From: Klebsiella pneumoniae
GTDB taxonomy: Bacteria > Pseudomonadota > Gammaproteobacteria > Pseudomonadales > UBA5518
Direction of reading: 5' to 3'
Assembly (NCBI GenBank): GCA_945862145.1
Contig: CAMAXE010000004.1
Span: 118,705-182,704, forward strand
Length of the DNA: 64,000 nt
Below the pieces are notes generated by a model. That model ran no database searches and was not told the DNA's origin. It worked only from the letters and a program-made list of their open reading frames with translations. Shown in pieces: positions 37,450 through 47,469 of this stretch. How positions within the stretch are numbered: position 1 is the first letter of the stretch; the number at the start of each line of letters is the position of its first letter. The position numbers were made by a program, and so were the translations under genes.

Positions 37450-38310
37450 TCACACGTATCCATTGGCCCGTCCAATGGCGAGATAGAGGTTGGTCAGATC
37501 CTCCTCGCAGACCTCGAAGCGTCGCAGCGTGCGGGCAGGCGCGGCAGGCGTCGGCCTTGCGTGCTGGATTGTCCGATTGTCCCAGATGACCAGATCGCCC
37601 GGGCGCCATGGATGCTCGTAGAGATTGTCCGCGCGGTAGAGCGTGTCGAACAGCTGCGCCAGCAGCGCGTCGCTGTCAGCGATGTCCATGTCCAGTACGC
37701 GGATGGTGTGTTGCAGGCAGGCGTAGAGGCAGGGAACGCCCGCCCGGTTGTGCCAGATCAGCGGGTGGGCAATGCGCCAGTCGGCGGGGCTCCAGCCGGG
37801 CTGCCCGCGCGGAATTGCATCGTCCATGACGGCGGCGCGCTCTGCGGCAGGCGCGGCCCGGTCCATGAAGCAGGCATGCAGGGCGTGCCGCTTTTCGATC
37901 GCGGCGCGCAGCGTTTCCGGCAGCAGGTCGAGCGCCCGGGCTGAGTTGGCAAAGCGCGTCGGCGTAGACCCCGGCGCGATCTCCTCGCCATAGAGCGAGA
38001 TGAATTCGGTGGGGTTGCGGTCATAGGCATAGTCGTAGTGGAAGATCAGCTCACCGTCGGGCGCGCTGCTTTGCCGCTGGTTGGACACGTAATTCTCCAG
38101 CGGCCCGCCCTGCGGGTTACACATGATGCGGCCGAAGCAGGCGGTCGCCGCTCGCTGCTGGTCGGCGGTGAGGCCGGTGGTCGGGAAGACCAGCAGCCCG
38201 TGCGCCCGCATGAGGCTGGCAAGCCACGCTTGCGCCGCCGGTTCAATCGGACCGGTGAGATCGATCAGCACTTCCTGCCCGAATGCGGCGGGCAGATCGC
38301 GGCTCTGCAT
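37450..38310 (-). CDS. TauD/TfdA-type 2-oxoglutarate-dependent dioxygenase
   Basis: 286 residues, Fe(II)/2-oxoglutarate oxygenase fold. The iron-binding facial triad is visible: HxD in IFHYDYAYDRNPTEF and the distal His in GDLVIWDNRTIQHARP; the 2-oxoglutarate-binding Arg lies in TLRRFEVCEED. Members hydroxylate and cleave sulfonates, phenoxyacetates or other small organics; substrate unknown here. Start at 38310 has GGAG nine bases upstream. It lies just upstream of the exported redox operon on the same strand, 50 bases before the cytochrome start. Confidence 0.9.
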   Translation of the reverse strand: MQSRDLPAAFGQEVLIDLTGPIEPAAQAWLASLMRAHGLLVFPTTGLTADQQRAATACFGRIMCNPQGGPLENYVSNQRQSSAPDGELIFHYDYAYDRNPTEFISLYGEEIAPGSTPTRFANSARALDLLPETLRAAIEKRHALHACFMDRAAPAAERAAVMDDAIPRGQPGWSPADWRIAHPLIWHNRAGVPCLYACLQHTIRVLDMDIADSDALLAQLFDTLYRADNLYEHPWRPGDLVIWDNRTIQHARPTPAAPARTLRRFEVCEEDLTNLYLAIGRANGYV

Positions 38311-38428
38311 GGCGACCGTCTCCTGACTGACCCAACGCGATGCTAGAGCGCTTCTCCTCGGCAGGGAACCCGCGACGCTTTTGCCGCGAAAATTTCGCGC
38401 GAGCCGCAGCCCGCAGGCCTGCGCTCGA

Positions 38429-41400
38429 TCAGGGCTCGGTCGCTGCGGGCACCGCGTCCCGCGCAGGTCCTGCGGCAACCAGCGCGGCGGACCCGTCTGC
38501 AGGTGGCGAATCCAGCAGCGGCGCCAGCGTGGGCATCAGGTAGCCGAGCAGTCGCACCGGCAAACCACTGGTGAATTCATACTGCGCGGCCTGCTGGCCG
38601 GGCACATAGGCGGTCAACGTGCCGAAGAAGCGGCCGTCGATCATGAACACGAAGGTGGCCACACGGTTCACCACGCGCGACTCGATCAGCACGCCCGGTC
38701 GCGAATACACCTCGAAGCGGTGGTCTCCCGTGCCGGTCTTGCCGGCCACGACGTGCCGCGTGCCATCGGCCCGCAGCAGCGAGGGCTGCAGCGCCCTGGC
38801 GGTACCGTTCTGCACCACGTCGAGAAGCGCGGCGCGCGCCACGGCAACCACCTCGGGATCAAGCACTTGCTCGCCGGCGGCACTGCTGCCCGCCCACGCC
38901 ACCTCATAGGGGGTGCCCACCCCGAAGTCCAGCGATTCGAGCAACCGCGAGGGATAGCGCAGGCCGTCATTCGCGAGTGTGCCCATAAGTTCAGCCAGCG
39001 CGGCCGGGCGATCACCGGAGCTGCCGATCGAGGTCGCGAGCGAGGGCGTGAGCGAGGCAAAGGGGTAACCCACGCGCTGCCATTGCGCATGCAGTTGCTG
39101 GAAGGCCTCGATCTCCAGCAGATCGAGGATGCGTCGGTCCTGGGCCCGGTGCCGGCTGGTCTTCATCAGCCAGCTGTAGACCTCCTGTCGCGCCGCGGCG
39201 CCAGCGGCGAGTGTCTGCTCGAGGGTGGCTTGCGGATGTGCCTGCAGGTACTCGATCAGCCACAACTCAAGCGGGTGCACCCGCGCCAGAAAGCCACGGT
39301 CGTTCAGGTTGAATTTCTGCGGCGGGTACCGGTTGAAAAGCGCTGCCACCGAGGCCGGATCGAGCGGCTCGTCGGGCACATAGAGCGCAAGCCACGGGCG
39401 GAATTCCTCCGGCGTCATCGCCGGCCACACCGAGCGCAGCGCCACCGTCACCGCGCGCGGCGTGAGCTGCACGCCGTCCAACAGCGTGGTGAGCGCGTCC
39501 TCGAGTGGCTGGCCGCGGTACTTCTGGTAGAAACGCCGCAGGAACACCCCGCCCTCGCGGTCGGCGAAGCGCTTGAGGTACTCCTCGCGTATGGCCGCCG
39601 GGTTGTCCTCCAGCAGCCGGGCGGTACTGGCTGGATCGCGGTACATGTAGTGGTCTACCACCTCGCGCATCATGCGGATGAACACCAGGTTCACGGAGCG
39701 GCGCGTTGCCTCGGCAACCGAGAGGATGCGACCGTTATCGTCCTTGTCGAAGTTGGCAAAGGTGAGCACGCCGCCGCCGGTGTAAAACGCTTGCCCCGGG
39801 CTCGCGGAAAACCGGCGCTGCATCGCGGCATCGAGCGTCTGGCGCAGGCTGGCGCCCGGATTTGCCGCCAGATAATCCAGCACCCACGCGCTCAGGTGGT
39901 CGCGCGGGTGCAGCGTGAGCAGCCCCTCGGCGGCACCGGAAGGATCCCTAAACTTCGTGTGTGCAGCTGCGATCAGCTCGAGCCAGCTCAAGAGCGTGCG
40001 CAGCTTGGCGGTGGATCCGAGATCGAGCTTGGCGCCGGAATTGATGTCCAGCGGCTGGTCCAGATTGTCGGCGTTGATGCGCAGCCGGTTCACGCCCTCG
40101 CCGCGCTCGTAGAGCGTGAGGCTGTAGATCACCTTCGAGGGATCGGCAGCCCGCATCAGGCGCTCGCCGTCCAGCCGCAGCTCGGTGATGCGCTCCGGGC
40201 GCGCGAGCGAACGCAGGAAGGCAGTGACCTCGTTCTGTACCGTCGCATCCAGCGTGGTGCTGACATCCAGATCGAGACGATCGAGTTCATACAGGCTGTG
40301 AACGCCGAGCAGGCCAAGTAGCTGGGTGCGCGCCAGGTTGACCCCTTTTTGCTGGGTGTAATCGACCAGCGGCGAGGCGCTGGCACGCGCGCGGAGTTCG
40401 AGCGGCGCTCGCAGCGCGGCCTCTGCCAGCGAGCCCGGAATGACGCGGTCCAGCACCATGCGCCGGAGGTAACTGTCGGTGAGTGCGGCCAGAGCCTGCA
40501 CATTCTGCCCAAGGTAGTACGAGGGTCGCCGCACCGAGAGCACCAGCGCCAGCACCTGCTTGAAGTACAGGGCGCGCTGCTCGATGGGGGCATCGGCCGA
40601 AGACAACACGCGGTTCACCATCGCGAAATCGGAACCGAACCACGCCTCCAACCCATCGCCCAGGCTGCTTACCTCGCCGTAGCCCGGCTGCGCCGCCAGC
40701 GGCAGGGAATTCAGGTAGTCGAGCATCAGGCGCCGGCGCGCGGGGAGATTTTCCGCGCCATCGCGGTAGACGCGCAGCGTGGCAGAGACCATCTGCACCA
40801 GCTTGTCGTGTGAGTCACGGGTGATGCCATCAGGCGAGTGGCGGAACTTCTCCAGCTGCGTGGCGAGCGTGCTGGCGCCGATCACCTTGTGCGGCAGACC
40901 CACCGTCTTGAGGCCTTGCTGGATCACCGCCATGCCGAGGCGCTCCCAGTCCACCACCGGGTTCATGGTGGGACGGCCCGGATCCAGAAGCTCACGGTCC
41001 TCGACGTAAAGAAGTGCGCGCGCCACGAGATCGGGCACGGCCTCGTAGTCGGAATAAACGTGGCGCGGGTAGCGGGCGTTCTGCAGCGGCGCACCGCGGG
41101 CGTCGATCAACCGCAGACCGGTTTGCGTCTTCTCGACGAAAGCGGCATAGACGCCGCGCTCGTTCAGCTCGACCATGCGTCGCGAGGGCACGGCCTGCCG
41201 TGCGATCAGGTAACCGCCCTTCTGCAGTCGCGGGGCAAAATCGGGCAGTCCCGCATAGCCGAGTCGCACATCCCAGGGCCCGCGATCGGGCACCAGTGGC
41301 GTGGTGGCGGGGCCCGGCTGCACCGAAAAGCCGATCTCGGCGGCAAATTCAGCGGCCCAATGCGAGTGCAAGGTGGCGTTGCGCATTTCCTCCCGGGCGA

Positions 41401-41590
41401 GCCAGGTGCCACCCACCACGACAACCAGCACGGTGACGCCTGCGCTGACGCGGATCACGGGCAGCACGACGCGACGCCAGATCGAGGCGCGGGGAGCCGG
41501 CACGGCATGCCGATCCGCTGCCAGGCGGGCAGCGGAGTCGCGGGAAGCTCTGGACGGGGGGGCGGACTGCGAACCGCCGCGTTCAATCAC
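38429..41590 (-). CDS. Class A penicillin-binding protein (PBP1 type: glycosyltransferase and transpeptidase)
   Basis: 1053 residues. N-terminal cytoplasmic tail, one membrane segment (SAGVTVLVVVVGGTWLA), then a GT51 domain with the catalytic Glu197 in LYVEDRELLDPGRP and GASTLATQLEKF. The transpeptidase domain has STAK (Ser526-Lys529), SVN in ATRRSVNLVFIR and KTGTG in VAGKTGTGDHRFEV. It polymerises and cross-links peptidoglycan. It is longer than usual PBP1 proteins, with insertions between the SxxK and SxN motifs and between SxN and KTG, the latter about 290 residues with Arg/Tyr-rich helices. The GT51 EDR motif is followed by LLDPGRP instead of FFEHxG, so glycosyltransferase activity deserves caution. 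Confidence 0.92.
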   Translation of the reverse strand: MIERGGSQSAPPSRASRDSAARLAADRHAVPAPRASIWRRVVLPVIRVSAGVTVLVVVVGGTWLAREEMRNATLHSHWAAEFAAEIGFSVQPGPATTPLVPDRGPWDVRLGYAGLPDFAPRLQKGGYLIARQAVPSRRMVELNERGVYAAFVEKTQTGLRLIDARGAPLQNARYPRHVYSDYEAVPDLVARALLYVEDRELLDPGRPTMNPVVDWERLGMAVIQQGLKTVGLPHKVIGASTLATQLEKFRHSPDGITRDSHDKLVQMVSATLRVYRDGAENLPARRRLMLDYLNSLPLAAQPGYGEVSSLGDGLEAWFGSDFAMVNRVLSSADAPIEQRALYFKQVLALVLSVRRPSYYLGQNVQALAALTDSYLRRMVLDRVIPGSLAEAALRAPLELRARASASPLVDYTQQKGVNLARTQLLGLLGVHSLYELDRLDLDVSTTLDATVQNEVTAFLRSLARPERITELRLDGERLMRAADPSKVIYSLTLYERGEGVNRLRINADNLDQPLDINSGAKLDLGSTAKLRTLLSWLELIAAAHTKFRDPSGAAEGLLTLHPRDHLSAWVLDYLAANPGASLRQTLDAAMQRRFSASPGQAFYTGGGVLTFANFDKDDNGRILSVAEATRRSVNLVFIRMMREVVDHYMYRDPASTARLLEDNPAAIREEYLKRFADREGGVFLRRFYQKYRGQPLEDALTTLLDGVQLTPRAVTVALRSVWPAMTPEEFRPWLALYVPDEPLDPASVAALFNRYPPQKFNLNDRGFLARVHPLELWLIEYLQAHPQATLEQTLAAGAAARQEVYSWLMKTSRHRAQDRRILDLLEIEAFQQLHAQWQRVGYPFASLTPSLATSIGSSGDRPAALAELMGTLANDGLRYPSRLLESLDFGVGTPYEVAWAGSSAAGEQVLDPEVVAVARAALLDVVQNGTARALQPSLLRADGTRHVVAGKTGTGDHRFEVYSRPGVLIESRVVNRVATFVFMIDGRFFGTLTAYVPGQQAAQYEFTSGLPVRLLGYLMPTLAPLLDSPPADGSAALVAAGPARDAVPAATEP

Positions 41591-41676
41591 GGGAACGGCG
41601 CTCCGGGACGCCCTGACACACGGGCAAGCATAGACGCCATGCGGCCACCCGGCGCCTGCGCGGCATTAGTGACGCG

Positions 41677-42225
41677 CTAACGGATGCCGCTCATGAAGCG
41701 GTCGAGCCGCGCCTCCTCGTAATAGAGCCGCTCCCGTTCGTAGCGCAGGGCCTCGTCGATGCGCGCAAGCTCGGTGCGCACGGCATAGCGCTCGCGGTCG
41801 TCATCGGCGGAACTGTAGGCGTACTCGAGTTCGCGGCGACGGGAATCGAGAGCCACCACCTTCTGGCGCTGCTCATAGACCGGGCGCGCCGCGCGCCAGT
41901 GCGTGGCGAACTCCGTGTCGCTCTCCGGCGGGCAGACCCCCGCGTAATTGCCACCTGAGAGCGCAATCTCCACCGCGTTCTCGGGCGTGCAGTACACCCC
42001 GAGCCCGCGCTCATATCCCGCTTTCCAGGCCTCGCGATCGAGGCTGACCCCGTATTCGACACAGGCCGTGGCATGCTTTTGCGCGCGGTCGGAACGCGCA
42101 CCCTTCACGCCGTCGCGGTAGCCGATGTCCTCCCAGCTGGCGCTGCGACACTCGTTCTCGGAGAGACTGGCGCAACCCGCCAGCAGCAGCATGAACGGCA
42201 CGGCAAACAGAAATCGGCGTTGCAT
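41677..42225 (-). CDS. DUF2799 lipoprotein
   Basis: 182 residues with a lipoprotein signal (LFAVPFMLLLAGC). Contains WEDIGYRDGVKGARSDRA, CVEYGVSLDREAWKAGYERGLGVYCTPENA and a C-terminal charged coiled coil (RRELEYAYSSADDDRERYAVRTELARIDEAL). These repeats of YxxGxxxG are typical of DUF2799, an envelope family of unknown function. Stands alone between the PBP gene and the permease gene. Confidence 0.87.
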   Translation of the reverse strand: MQRRFLFAVPFMLLLAGCASLSENECRSASWEDIGYRDGVKGARSDRAQKHATACVEYGVSLDREAWKAGYERGLGVYCTPENAVEIALSGGNYAGVCPPESDTEFATHWRAARPVYEQRQKVVALDSRRRELEYAYSSADDDRERYAVRTELARIDEALRYERERLYYEEARLDRFMSGIR

Positions 42226-42304
42226 CGGGACCCCTCCGGAAGGCCTGCGGCAACAGCGCGGCGCGCTGTTATGATCGGTCTATTCTGATACGCGGGATGC
42301 GCTG

Positions 42305-43627
42305 ATGAACAGCACCACCGGCCTGCACCGGGGCCTCGGCCGCATGGATGTCGTGGCGCTCACGCTGAACACCATCGTCGGCGCCGGTATTTTCGGTCTG
42401 CCTGCCGCGCTGTATGCCGCGGCAGGCAGCCTGAGCCTCGCGGTCCTTGGGGGGGCTTTCCTGCTGATCGCGGCCGTGGCGGTGTGCGCCGCAGAGGTGG
42501 CCAGCCGCTTCGAGACCACCGGGGGGCCCGTGCTCTACGCCCGCGAAGCGCTGGGGCCGCTGGGAGGCTTCACGGTGGGCTGGCTGCTCTACCTGACCCG
42601 GCTCGCCACCTCGGGTGCCATCGTCGTGGTGATGCTCGACTACGCGGAAGCACTCTGGCCCACGCTGGCCGCACCGCTGCCACGCGGCATCGCGATCACG
42701 CTGTTCCTGGCGGGCATTGCCGCGCTGAATCTGCGCGGCGTGGTGCAGGGGGCCCTGCTTGGCAATTTGCTCGTGGTTCTGAAGCTCGCGCCACTGCTGG
42801 TGCTGGCGCCGCTAGGGCTTGCGCTCGGGGGCTGGCCGGCGGTGGTCGATGCGCCGGCCGTGCAGGTCGATGCTCTGGGAGCGGCCTTCCTGCTTGCCTT
42901 CTTTGCCTGCATGGGCTTCGAGCAGGCAACCATCGTGGCGGGCGAACTGCGCCGGCCGGCGCGCGATCTTCCCATCGGCATGCTGGGCGGGTTTTTGCTC
43001 GCGGGGCTGCTGTATGCGGCGTTGTTGCTCGCCTGTCAGGGCATGGTGCCGGAGCTTGCCAGTTCCAAACGCCCGATCGCCGAACTCGCGCTGGCGGTTT
43101 TCGGGGCTGCCGGTGCCACAGTGGTGGCCGTGACAGCCGTACTCTCCTGCGCAGGAAACCTGAGCACCTCGATACTGGTAACTCCGCGCGTGCTCTTCGC
43201 GCTCGCCGAACAGGGCGAGATACCGCCCGTGCTCGCGCGCGTCAGCGGCAGCACACGGGTACCCTCGGTGGCGATCGCGCTAACGGCCGCCATCGTCTGC
43301 GTGCTTACGCTAACGGGCACTTTCGTGCATCTGGCCACCATCGCGGTGATAGCGAGGATGCTGATGTACTGCTCGATATGCCTTGCGCTGGTGCTGCTGC
43401 GGCGGCGCAGCGCGGCGCCGCTCACGGTGCCGGGTGCCAGGTGGCTCGCGGCGCTCGCGATCCTCGCCTGCGCGGGCGTGATGTCCACCGCCAGCGTCGA
43501 GGCCCTGCGCGCCGTGGGGATCGCACTGCTCGGCGGTTATACGCTGCGCCTCGCGTGGCGATACGCGCGCCCATCAGGTTCCGCATCGCCCGCGACCCTC
43601 CAAGCCACCGGAGACACACTCCCATGA
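42305..43627 (+). CDS. APC-superfamily amino-acid permease
   Basis: 440 residues with about twelve membrane helices. The first helix carries LNTIVGAGIFGLPAALYAAAG, the GAGIFG substrate-binding break of APC transporters; FACMGFEQATIVAGELRRPARDLPIG marks helix 6 and its following loop. The substrate is an amino acid or amine. Its stop overlaps the start of the P1 peptidase gene by four bases (ATGA, 43624-43627), so transport and peptide or amide hydrolysis are probably joined. Confidence 0.92.
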   Translation: MNSTTGLHRGLGRMDVVALTLNTIVGAGIFGLPAALYAAAGSLSLAVLGGAFLLIAAVAVCAAEVASRFETTGGPVLYAREALGPLGGFTVGWLLYLTRLATSGAIVVVMLDYAEALWPTLAAPLPRGIAITLFLAGIAALNLRGVVQGALLGNLLVVLKLAPLLVLAPLGLALGGWPAVVDAPAVQVDALGAAFLLAFFACMGFEQATIVAGELRRPARDLPIGMLGGFLLAGLLYAALLLACQGMVPELASSKRPIAELALAVFGAAGATVVAVTAVLSCAGNLSTSILVTPRVLFALAEQGEIPPVLARVSGSTRVPSVAIALTAAIVCVLTLTGTFVHLATIAVIARMLMYCSICLALVLLRRRSAAPLTVPGARWLAALAILACAGVMSTASVEALRAVGIALLGGYTLRLAWRYARPSGSASPATLQATGDTLP

Positions 43628-44790
43628 AAACCTGCCGCTTCGCGCTCCTCTCGCTTGCCACGCTCGCTTGCGCTGCCGGGCTGCATGCCGCGGAGCCGCG
43701 CGCCCGTGACCTGGGTGTACCCTTCGAAGGCACGCCCGGCTCTCTCAACGCCATTACCGATGTGAAGGGCGTCGAGGTAGGGCACAGCACGATCATTTCC
43801 GCCGAAGGCGTCACGCCCGCGGTGCGCACGGGCGTGACCGCTGTGCTGCCGCGCGGCAAGCGTCCACCCACTGAGGCCGTGTTCGCGGGCTGGTTCAGCC
43901 AGAACGGCAACGGCGAAATGACCGGCACGACCTGGCTTGCGGAATCCGGCCTGCTGTACGGCCCCGTGATGATCACGAACACCCACAGCGTGGGCGTGGT
44001 GCGCGATGCGGTCATCGCCTGGGGGGGCAAGCACTACACATTCGACACCGACGACTGGTGGTCACTGCCGGTGGTGGCCGAGACCTGGGACGGCTGGCTG
44101 AACGACATCAACGGCTTCCACGTGAAGCCCGAGCATGCCTTCGCGGCGCTGGATATCGCGCGCAGCGGCCCGGTGACCGAGGGCAACGTGGGCGGTGGCA
44201 CCGGCATGATCTGCTACGAGTTCAAGTGCGGGATCGGCACGGCCTCGCGCATCGTGGAGGACGACGGCAAGCGCTACACCGTTGGCGTGCTGCTGCAGGC
44301 GAACTTCGGCACGCGCCCGGAACTGCGGGTGGCCGGCGTGCCGGTGGGCCACGAGGTGCCCGAACAGCCCGCGTATGCCGCACTCGCAGGCAAGCGCGCC
44401 GATCGTGACATGGGCTCCGTGATCGTGATCGTCGGGACTGATGCTCCGTTGTTGCCGCATCAACTCGATCGTATCGCCCGCCGCGTGACGATGGGCATCG
44501 CGCGCTCCGGTGCGGTGGCGGGTAACGGCTCGGGCGATATCTTCCTCGCCTTCTCCACCGCGAATCCCGAGGCGAGTGCCGCCACGGGTCTGCCGGCGCT
44601 GCAGATGCTGCCGAACGAGCGGATAACGCCGTTCTTCACGGCAACGGTGCAGGCCGTGGACGAGGCGGTGATGAACGCACTAGTGGCGGCGCGCACCACC
44701 ACGGGATTCGAGGGAAACACCGCGATCGCGCTGCCGCACGCAAAACTGCGTGCGGCACTCGCGAAGTACAACCGACTCGAAGCGCCATAG
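43624..44790 (+). CDS. P1 family (S58, DmpA-like) exported peptidase
   Basis: 388 residues with a signal peptide (RFALLSLATLACAAGLHAAE). An Ntn-type hydrolase of the DmpA/BapA family: SLNAITDVKGVEVGHST at the N-terminus, GNVGGGTGMICYEFKCGIGTASR in the middle, and VAGNGSGDIFLAFST where self-cleavage before Ser would release the nucleophile. Members cleave beta-peptides, D- or L-aminopeptides and amides. The start is fixed by the overlap with the permease gene; an open frame reaching further upstream is only the shadow of that gene. Confidence 0.92.
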   Translation: MKTCRFALLSLATLACAAGLHAAEPRARDLGVPFEGTPGSLNAITDVKGVEVGHSTIISAEGVTPAVRTGVTAVLPRGKRPPTEAVFAGWFSQNGNGEMTGTTWLAESGLLYGPVMITNTHSVGVVRDAVIAWGGKHYTFDTDDWWSLPVVAETWDGWLNDINGFHVKPEHAFAALDIARSGPVTEGNVGGGTGMICYEFKCGIGTASRIVEDDGKRYTVGVLLQANFGTRPELRVAGVPVGHEVPEQPAYAALAGKRADRDMGSVIVIVGTDAPLLPHQLDRIARRVTMGIARSGAVAGNGSGDIFLAFSTANPEASAATGLPALQMLPNERITPFFTATVQAVDEAVMNALVAARTTTGFEGNTAIALPHAKLRAALAKYNRLEAP

Positions 44791-44876
44791 CAGGCCGGTG
44801 TGTCAATTCCCGGAGCGGGCGGTTGCCGCCGCTGACTGCGCCGATAAACTGCGCAACTCACCGAGGAGTACCGCTG

Positions 44877-46340
44877 ATGACGCTTTCCCTTAAAGATCCG
44901 GGCCTGCTGCGCGGCCAGGCCTACGTCGACGGACAATGGATCGACGCCGACTCCGGCGCGACGCTCGCAGTCACCAATCCTGCCACGGGAGCCGTGGTGG
45001 CCATGGCAGCGCGCTGCGGTCAGGCCGAAACGCGCCGGGCAATCGCCGCGGCTGAGCGGGCACAAAAAGACTGGGCCGCGCGTACCGCCAAAGAGCGTGC
45101 TGTGCTGCTGCGCCGGCTCTACGAGCTGATGATGGCCAACCAGGAGGACCTCGCCCAGATCCTCACCGCCGAACAGGGCAAGCCGCTCGCCGAGGCGCGC
45201 GGTGAAATCGCCTACAGCGCGAACTTCATCGACTGGTTCGCCGAAGAAGCCAAGCGCGTCTACGGCGACACCATTCCCTCGCACGGCAAGGACAAGCGCA
45301 TCGTCGTGATCAAGCAGCCGATTGGCGTGGTGGGCTGCATCACACCCTGGAACTTCCCCAGTGCGATGCTCGGGCGCAAGATCGCCCCGGCACTGGCCGC
45401 CGGCTGCACCGTGGTCTGCAAGCCGGCCAACAACACGCCTCTCTCAGCGTTTGCGATTGCGGTGCTGGCCGAACGCGCGGGCTTCCCCGCCGGCGTGATC
45501 AACATGGTCTGCGGCGTGACGCAGGAAATCGGCGACGAACTGTGCTTCAACCCCGCCGTGCGCAAAGTGACCTTCACCGGCTCCACACCCGTGGGCAAAC
45601 AGCTCATGGCAAAGTGCGCGCAGACGGTCAAGCGCACATCAATGGAATTGGGCGGCAACGCACCGTTCATCGTTTTCGACGACGCCGATCTCGATGCAGC
45701 CGTAGCCGGCGCCATCGCCTCGAAATACCGCAACGCCGGCCAGACCTGCGTTTGCGCCAACCGCCTCCTCGTCCAGGACGGGGTATATAACGCCTTCCTC
45801 GCCAAACTTCAGGAGGCCGTCAAACAGTTCCGGCTGGGCGACGGCGCCGAGGCGGGTATCAACATGGGCCCGCTGATCGACGAAAAAGCCGCCAACGAGG
45901 TGCTTTCCTTTGTAGCAGACGCTGTGGCGAAAGGCGCCACCGTACTCACGGGCGGCAAGCGCAGCGCGGCGGGAACCTGCTTTGTGGAGCCCACCATCCT
46001 CACCGACGTCACCACCGAGATGCGCGTCTTCAATGAGGAGATCTTCGGGCCCGTGGCGCCGGTGTTCCGCTTTTCAACGGAGGCCGAGGCCATCGCGCTC
46101 GCCAACGACACGCCCTTCGGCCTCGCGGCCTACTTCTACTCGCGTGACATCGGCCGCGTCTGGCGCGTGGCCGAGGGACTCGAGTACGGAATCGTAGGGA
46201 TCAACGAGGGCATCATTTCCACCGAGGTCGCGCCCTTCGGCGGCATGAAGGAGTCCGGCAACGGCCGCGAGGGCTCCAAGTACGGCATCGAGGATTACCT
46301 CGAGATCAAGTACATGTGCCTGGGGGGAATCGATCGCTGA
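44877..46340 (+). CDS. gabD: Succinate-semialdehyde dehydrogenase
   Basis: 487 residues, aldehyde dehydrogenase fold. TPWNFPSAMLGRKIAPALAAGCTVVCKPA (NADP-binding), ELGGNAPFIVFDDADLDAAV (general-base Glu), NAGQTCVCANRLLVQ (catalytic Cys with a neighbouring Cys, as in GabD) and the C-terminal GGMKESGNGREGSKYGIEDYLEIKYMCLG. It converts succinate semialdehyde to succinate, finishing 4-aminobutyrate breakdown started by the GabT at 28170. Start at 44877 has GAGGAG about eight bases upstream. Monocistronic; the lower-GC island starts right after it. Confidence 0.95.
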   Translation: MTLSLKDPGLLRGQAYVDGQWIDADSGATLAVTNPATGAVVAMAARCGQAETRRAIAAAERAQKDWAARTAKERAVLLRRLYELMMANQEDLAQILTAEQGKPLAEARGEIAYSANFIDWFAEEAKRVYGDTIPSHGKDKRIVVIKQPIGVVGCITPWNFPSAMLGRKIAPALAAGCTVVCKPANNTPLSAFAIAVLAERAGFPAGVINMVCGVTQEIGDELCFNPAVRKVTFTGSTPVGKQLMAKCAQTVKRTSMELGGNAPFIVFDDADLDAAVAGAIASKYRNAGQTCVCANRLLVQDGVYNAFLAKLQEAVKQFRLGDGAEAGINMGPLIDEKAANEVLSFVADAVAKGATVLTGGKRSAAGTCFVEPTILTDVTTEMRVFNEEIFGPVAPVFRFSTEAEAIALANDTPFGLAAYFYSRDIGRVWRVAEGLEYGIVGINEGIISTEVAPFGGMKESGNGREGSKYGIEDYLEIKYMCLGGIDR

Positions 46341-46541
46341 GCGCCTGACCCGGTACTTGCTCTCCGCACTTCTGGATTCCCTTCAGCCCAGAGCAGGCAC
46401 CCAGGACCGCGAGACCGCTGGGATAACGATCAGACTTTTCGATTTCATTGGTGGAGGATGGATTTTTCAATCTACCGGGGATTTGCCTTTGCCAGACGGT
46501 GATTGCGACAATCCGCAGCCGACTGCAGGAAAGACTGCCAC

Positions 46542-47435
46542 ATGGAATCGAAGGAAATCGCCCGCGCCGTACACGCTTACGACGCCCTCAAAATGCACGA
46601 GAAGCGACTGGGCTACCGGTCGCTGCCTGCTTTTATAGGCATCGGCCCTGGCCGGGCAGGCACCACCTCTTTGTTCAGCTTGCTCCAACGTAACGCCGAG
46701 GTCCATTTGCCTTCGGTCAAGGAACTCAACTATTTCGGTTTTCGCAGCCGTCAGAGCCAGCCAAGCGTCGGCATGACGCTCGACGAGTACAGCACCTATT
46801 TCATCGGGGCTCCGCGTAATGCGATCTGCGGAGAGATATCGCCTGCTTATTTCATACTGCCGGACGCCATCCGCGAAATAGCCTCTGCCCTACCGGACTG
46901 CCGCCTGATCTCGGGTTTGCGACATCCGTTCGAGCGCCTTCTTTCCCATTTCAAATACCACCGGGAAAACCACGGCTATACGGATCTGGATGCCTTCATC
47001 AAAAAAGCCAGAGAGGATTTCCCACACCGCAGGGATCCCCGGCTTACGCACCATTGGTTCACACCGGTGCGCATTCTGGCCTCTTCGCTTTATGCGGACA
47101 CACTGGCCCTGTGTGGAGAACTGCTGCCGCGGGAACACATCCTCATCTACCTTTTTGAGGACTACGTCCGCTCGCAAGCGTCTGCTCAGGCGATACAGCA
47201 TTTTCTTGGTGTTGAACCGGTTGCGGATCCGGCATCCAGAATGAATGCGTCGGAGCTTGATGGCTCACGGCTGACGCTGCGGCGCGGCAACTTTGATTGG
47301 CTGCGAGAGACCCTGTTGGAGGATCTAGCACGCTGCATGACTCCCGGCGTACCCCCGCTCAACGCATACATTGAATCTCTCCAGCGCGGCAATCCCGCGG
47401 AGCTGGGGATCGAAATCACGCTCGATCCCGGCTGA
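46542..47435 (+). CDS. Sulfotransferase family protein (1)
   Basis: 297 residues. The PAPS-binding signatures are clear: FIGIGPGRAGTTSLFSLLQ for the 5'-phosphosulfate loop and LISGLRHPFERLLSHFKYHR for the 3'-phosphate site. RNAEVHLPSVKELNYFGF follows the loop as in carbohydrate sulfotransferases. It transfers sulfate from PAPS to a hydroxyl or amine of a glycan or lipid. Start at 46542 (MESKEIARAV) is chosen because the upstream 13 residues have no similarity. First gene of the island; the glycosyltransferase gene begins 34 bases after its stop. Confidence 0.88.
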   Translation: MESKEIARAVHAYDALKMHEKRLGYRSLPAFIGIGPGRAGTTSLFSLLQRNAEVHLPSVKELNYFGFRSRQSQPSVGMTLDEYSTYFIGAPRNAICGEISPAYFILPDAIREIASALPDCRLISGLRHPFERLLSHFKYHRENHGYTDLDAFIKKAREDFPHRRDPRLTHHWFTPVRILASSLYADTLALCGELLPREHILIYLFEDYVRSQASAQAIQHFLGVEPVADPASRMNASELDGSRLTLRRGNFDWLRETLLEDLARCMTPGVPPLNAYIESLQRGNPAELGIEITLDPG

Positions 47436-47469
47436 GACCGCCAATCAAGGTGCAACAGGAAAACCAGCG

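Noticed and set aside
38381..40321. A 646-codon open frame on the plus strand
   Set aside because: It lies wholly antisense to the penicillin-binding protein gene, has no recognisable domain and a His/Arg/Gln-rich composition typical of the opposite strand of high-GC genes.
42484..43623. N-terminal extension of the P1 peptidase to 768 residues
   Set aside because: The extension is a shadow of the permease gene. The true start at 43624 begins a signal peptide and overlaps the permease stop by four bases.
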